DNA of 14,310 nucleotides. It comes from an uncultured Eubacteriales bacterium. Lineage in GTDB: Bacteria > Bacillota_A > Clostridia > Christensenellales > Aristaeellaceae. The notes under the pieces were generated by a model, which worked only from the letters and a program-made list of their open reading frames with translations, made no database searches and had not been told where the DNA came from. The stretch lies in NCBI GenBank assembly GCA_902766515.1, contig CACXEB010000232.1:1-14310 (forward strand). The letters run 5' to 3'. Below, in pieces: positions 12,968 to 14,310 of the stretch (positions are counted from its first letter, which is position 1; each line of letters opens with the position of its first letter). The position numbers were made by a program, and so were the translations under genes.

Positions 12968-14310
12968 TCAGACCAGTTCGCCCTTCAGGGTGGTCCGGCT
13001 CGCGACGGTCACCCGGACGGGGACGATCCGGCCCATGTTTTCGGGCCGGCCCGCAAAGTTCACGCTGATGTTGCGCTCGCACTTTCCGGTCAGCATGCCG
13101 GCGTCGCGGCGGGAAACATCCGTCGCCAGCACGCGGACCGTCCGGCCGACCATGCCGGTCAGCACCTTCTCCGTCTCCTGCTCCTGCGCGGCGATCAGGC
13201 GCGTGATCCGGTCCGTCGCCACGTCGGCGGGCACCTGGTCCGGGAATTCCGCGGCGCGGGTGCCGACCCGCGGGCTGTAGATGAAGGTAAAGGCGCTGTC
13301 AAACCGCATTTCCCGCACCAGCGCCAGGGTATCCTGGAACTCCGCTTCCGTTTCGCCCGGGAAGCCGACGATCAGGTCCGTCGTCAGCCCGATGTCCGGC
13401 CGGGCCTGCCGCAGCCGGGAAGCCCGGTCCATGTACTGCGCCACCGTATAATGCCGGTTCATCGCCTGCAGGATCCGGTCATTGCCCGACTGGGCCGGCA
13501 GGTGGAAATGGCCCATCACCTGCGGATTCCGGCCGATCTCCTCGATCAGCGCGTCGCTTAGGTCCTTGGGATGGGAAGTCATGAAGCGGATGCGCGGAAT
13601 GCCCGTCTCCGCCACGCGGCGGAGCAGGCCGGCAAAGTCCAGGCCCGTATCCGGCGTCCGGCCGTAGGAATTCACATTCTGGCCCAGCAGCATGATCTCC
13701 TGCACGCCCGCCCGGACCAGTCCATCCACCTCGCGGAGGATGTCGTCCGGCTGGCGGGAGCGCTCCCGCCCCCGCACATAGGGGACGATGCAGTAGGTGC
13801 AGTAGTTGTTGCAACCGTACATGACGGTCACATAGGCCTGCCAGGGGCTGGCGCGGCGGATGGGCAGCCCTTCGGTCAGGGTGCTCTGGTCGTCGTCCAC
13901 CTCGATCATCCGCGTGCTGCGCGTGACCGCTTCGTACAACAGCTCCGGCAGCCGGTGCAGCGCGCCCGTGCCAAACGCGATGTCCACGAAGGGATACTGC
14001 CGGCGGAACGCGTCGGCCACGCCCTGCTCCTGCACCATGCAGCCGCAGACGCCGATCAGCATGTCCGGCCGTTCCTTCTTCAATTCCTTGAGCCAGATGA
14101 CGTTGCCCATCGCCTTGCGCTCGGCGTTGTCGCGGATGCAGCAGGTGTTGTGCAGGACGAAATCCGCTGCCTCGCGCGGGGCTTCGGTGAGACCCATCGC
14201 CTCCAGTGTGCCAGCCAGCTTTTCCGAGTCATGCGCGTTCATCTGGCATCCGTAGGTCACCACGCAGTAGGTGCAGTAGTTGTTGCAACCGTACATGACG
14301 GTCACATAGG
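12968..14310 (-). CDS. miaB: tRNA-2-methylthio-N6-dimethylallyladenosine synthase MiaB, 5' end truncated/chimeric
   Basis: A methylthiotransferase that adds a methylthio group to i6A37 of tRNA. Read from codon 14305, the true N-terminal domain begins at VVTYGCQMN (about residue 15) with cluster cysteines Cys20, Cys55 (NTCCIRDNAE) and Cys89 (CGCM). The radical-SAM motif YGCNNYCTYC has Cys165, 169 and 172, and the C-terminal TRAM domain ends at GELV. YGCQMN and the CxIRxxAE pattern favour MiaB over RimO. The real start is not in the window. The first 14 codons are an exact copy of the radical-SAM motif region (159-172), placed out of order at the window edge, so everything right of about 14263 should not be trusted as the native N-terminus. 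Confidence 0.93.
   Translation of the reverse strand, partial: YVTVMYGCNNYCTYCVVTYGCQMNAHDSEKLAGTLEAMGLTEAPREAADFVLHNTCCIRDNAERKAMGNVIWLKELKKERPDMLIGVCGCMVQEQGVADAFRRQYPFVDIAFGTGALHRLPELLYEAVTRSTRMIEVDDDQSTLTEGLPIRRASPWQAYVTVMYGCNNYCTYCIVPYVRGRERSRQPDDILREVDGLVRAGVQEIMLLGQNVNSYGRTPDTGLDFAGLLRRVAETGIPRIRFMTSHPKDLSDALIEEIGRNPQVMGHFHLPAQSGNDRILQAMNRHYTVAQYMDRASRLRQARPDIGLTTDLIVGFPGETEAEFQDTLALVREMRFDSAFTFIYSPRVGTRAAEFPDQVPADVATDRITRLIAAQEQETEKVLTGMVGRTVRVLATDVSRRDAGMLTGKCERNISVNFAGRPENMGRIVPVRVTVASRTTLKGELV
13790..13836 (+). repeat. 47-bp direct repeat, internal copy (radical-SAM motif of miaB)
   Basis: This segment encodes, on the minus strand, the CxxxCxxC region in its normal place in the radical-SAM domain. 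It is identical base for base to 14264-14310. Flanks differ: the base before it is t here and c at the other copy. Confidence 0.95.
14264..14310 (+). repeat. 47-bp direct repeat, terminal copy at the window end
   Basis: An exact second copy of 13790-13836, ending at the final base of the window. In frame with miaB, it precedes the N-terminal domain, where no radical-SAM motif belongs. Most likely an assembly error at a contig end. Confidence 0.95.

Overview
The window looks like chromosomal DNA of a G+C-rich member of the Bacillota (Clostridia type). Three things point there: a CtsR-controlled clpC operon with a textbook CtsR operator, strong AGGAGG-type ribosome binding sites, and Bacillota-typical families (XpaC-like, ThiT of the ECF transporters, DUF1858). 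A more precise placement, such as a Christensenellales- or Oscillospirales-like gut lineage, is only a guess. No tRNA, rRNA, insertion sequence, phage gene or CRISPR array was seen. Coding density is high, and no gene-free stretch exceeds about 275 bases.

Layout, left to right. (1) 1-585, minus: 5' part of an XpaC-family membrane protein running off the left edge. (2) 819-1028, plus: a 69-residue DUF1858 redox-disulfide protein with its own promoter and a strong terminator shared with the convergent operon. (3) 5652-1095, minus: a stress operon ctsR - clpC - four-helix membrane protein - histidine phosphatase, headed by a promoter whose start site is covered by the CtsR box GGTCAAA-N3-GGTCAAA. 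mcsA and mcsB, often found between ctsR and clpC, are absent. (4) 5923-9568, plus: a tightly packed five-gene operon of a CobW/G3E GTPase with a 45-bp-repeat His/Asp tract, a second G3E-like GTPase whose C-terminal half resembles DUF1980/TIGR03943, an alpha/beta hydrolase, an RseC-family protein and a thioredoxin. Two junctions are ATGA overlaps. (5) 9594-10680: hairpin, consensus promoter, TPP riboswitch with a readable terminator/antiterminator switch, then an enlarged thiT. (6) 10691-11593, plus: an amidohydrolase-2 enzyme, overlapping by 49 bp the 3' end of a convergent LysA-like PLP enzyme (12810-11545, minus). (7) 14310-12968, minus: miaB, 5'-truncated at the right edge.

Functionally the window combines protein quality control (CtsR/ClpC), probable metal (likely zinc) handling coupled to thiol redox chemistry (CobW pair, RseC, Trx), thiamine uptake under TPP control, and tRNA modification (MiaB). 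The last 47 bases exactly repeat an internal miaB segment encoding the radical-SAM cluster motif, and this places a second CxxxCxxC in front of the N-terminal domain. That is most simply an assembly artefact at a contig end and should be resolved before the miaB 5' end is trusted.
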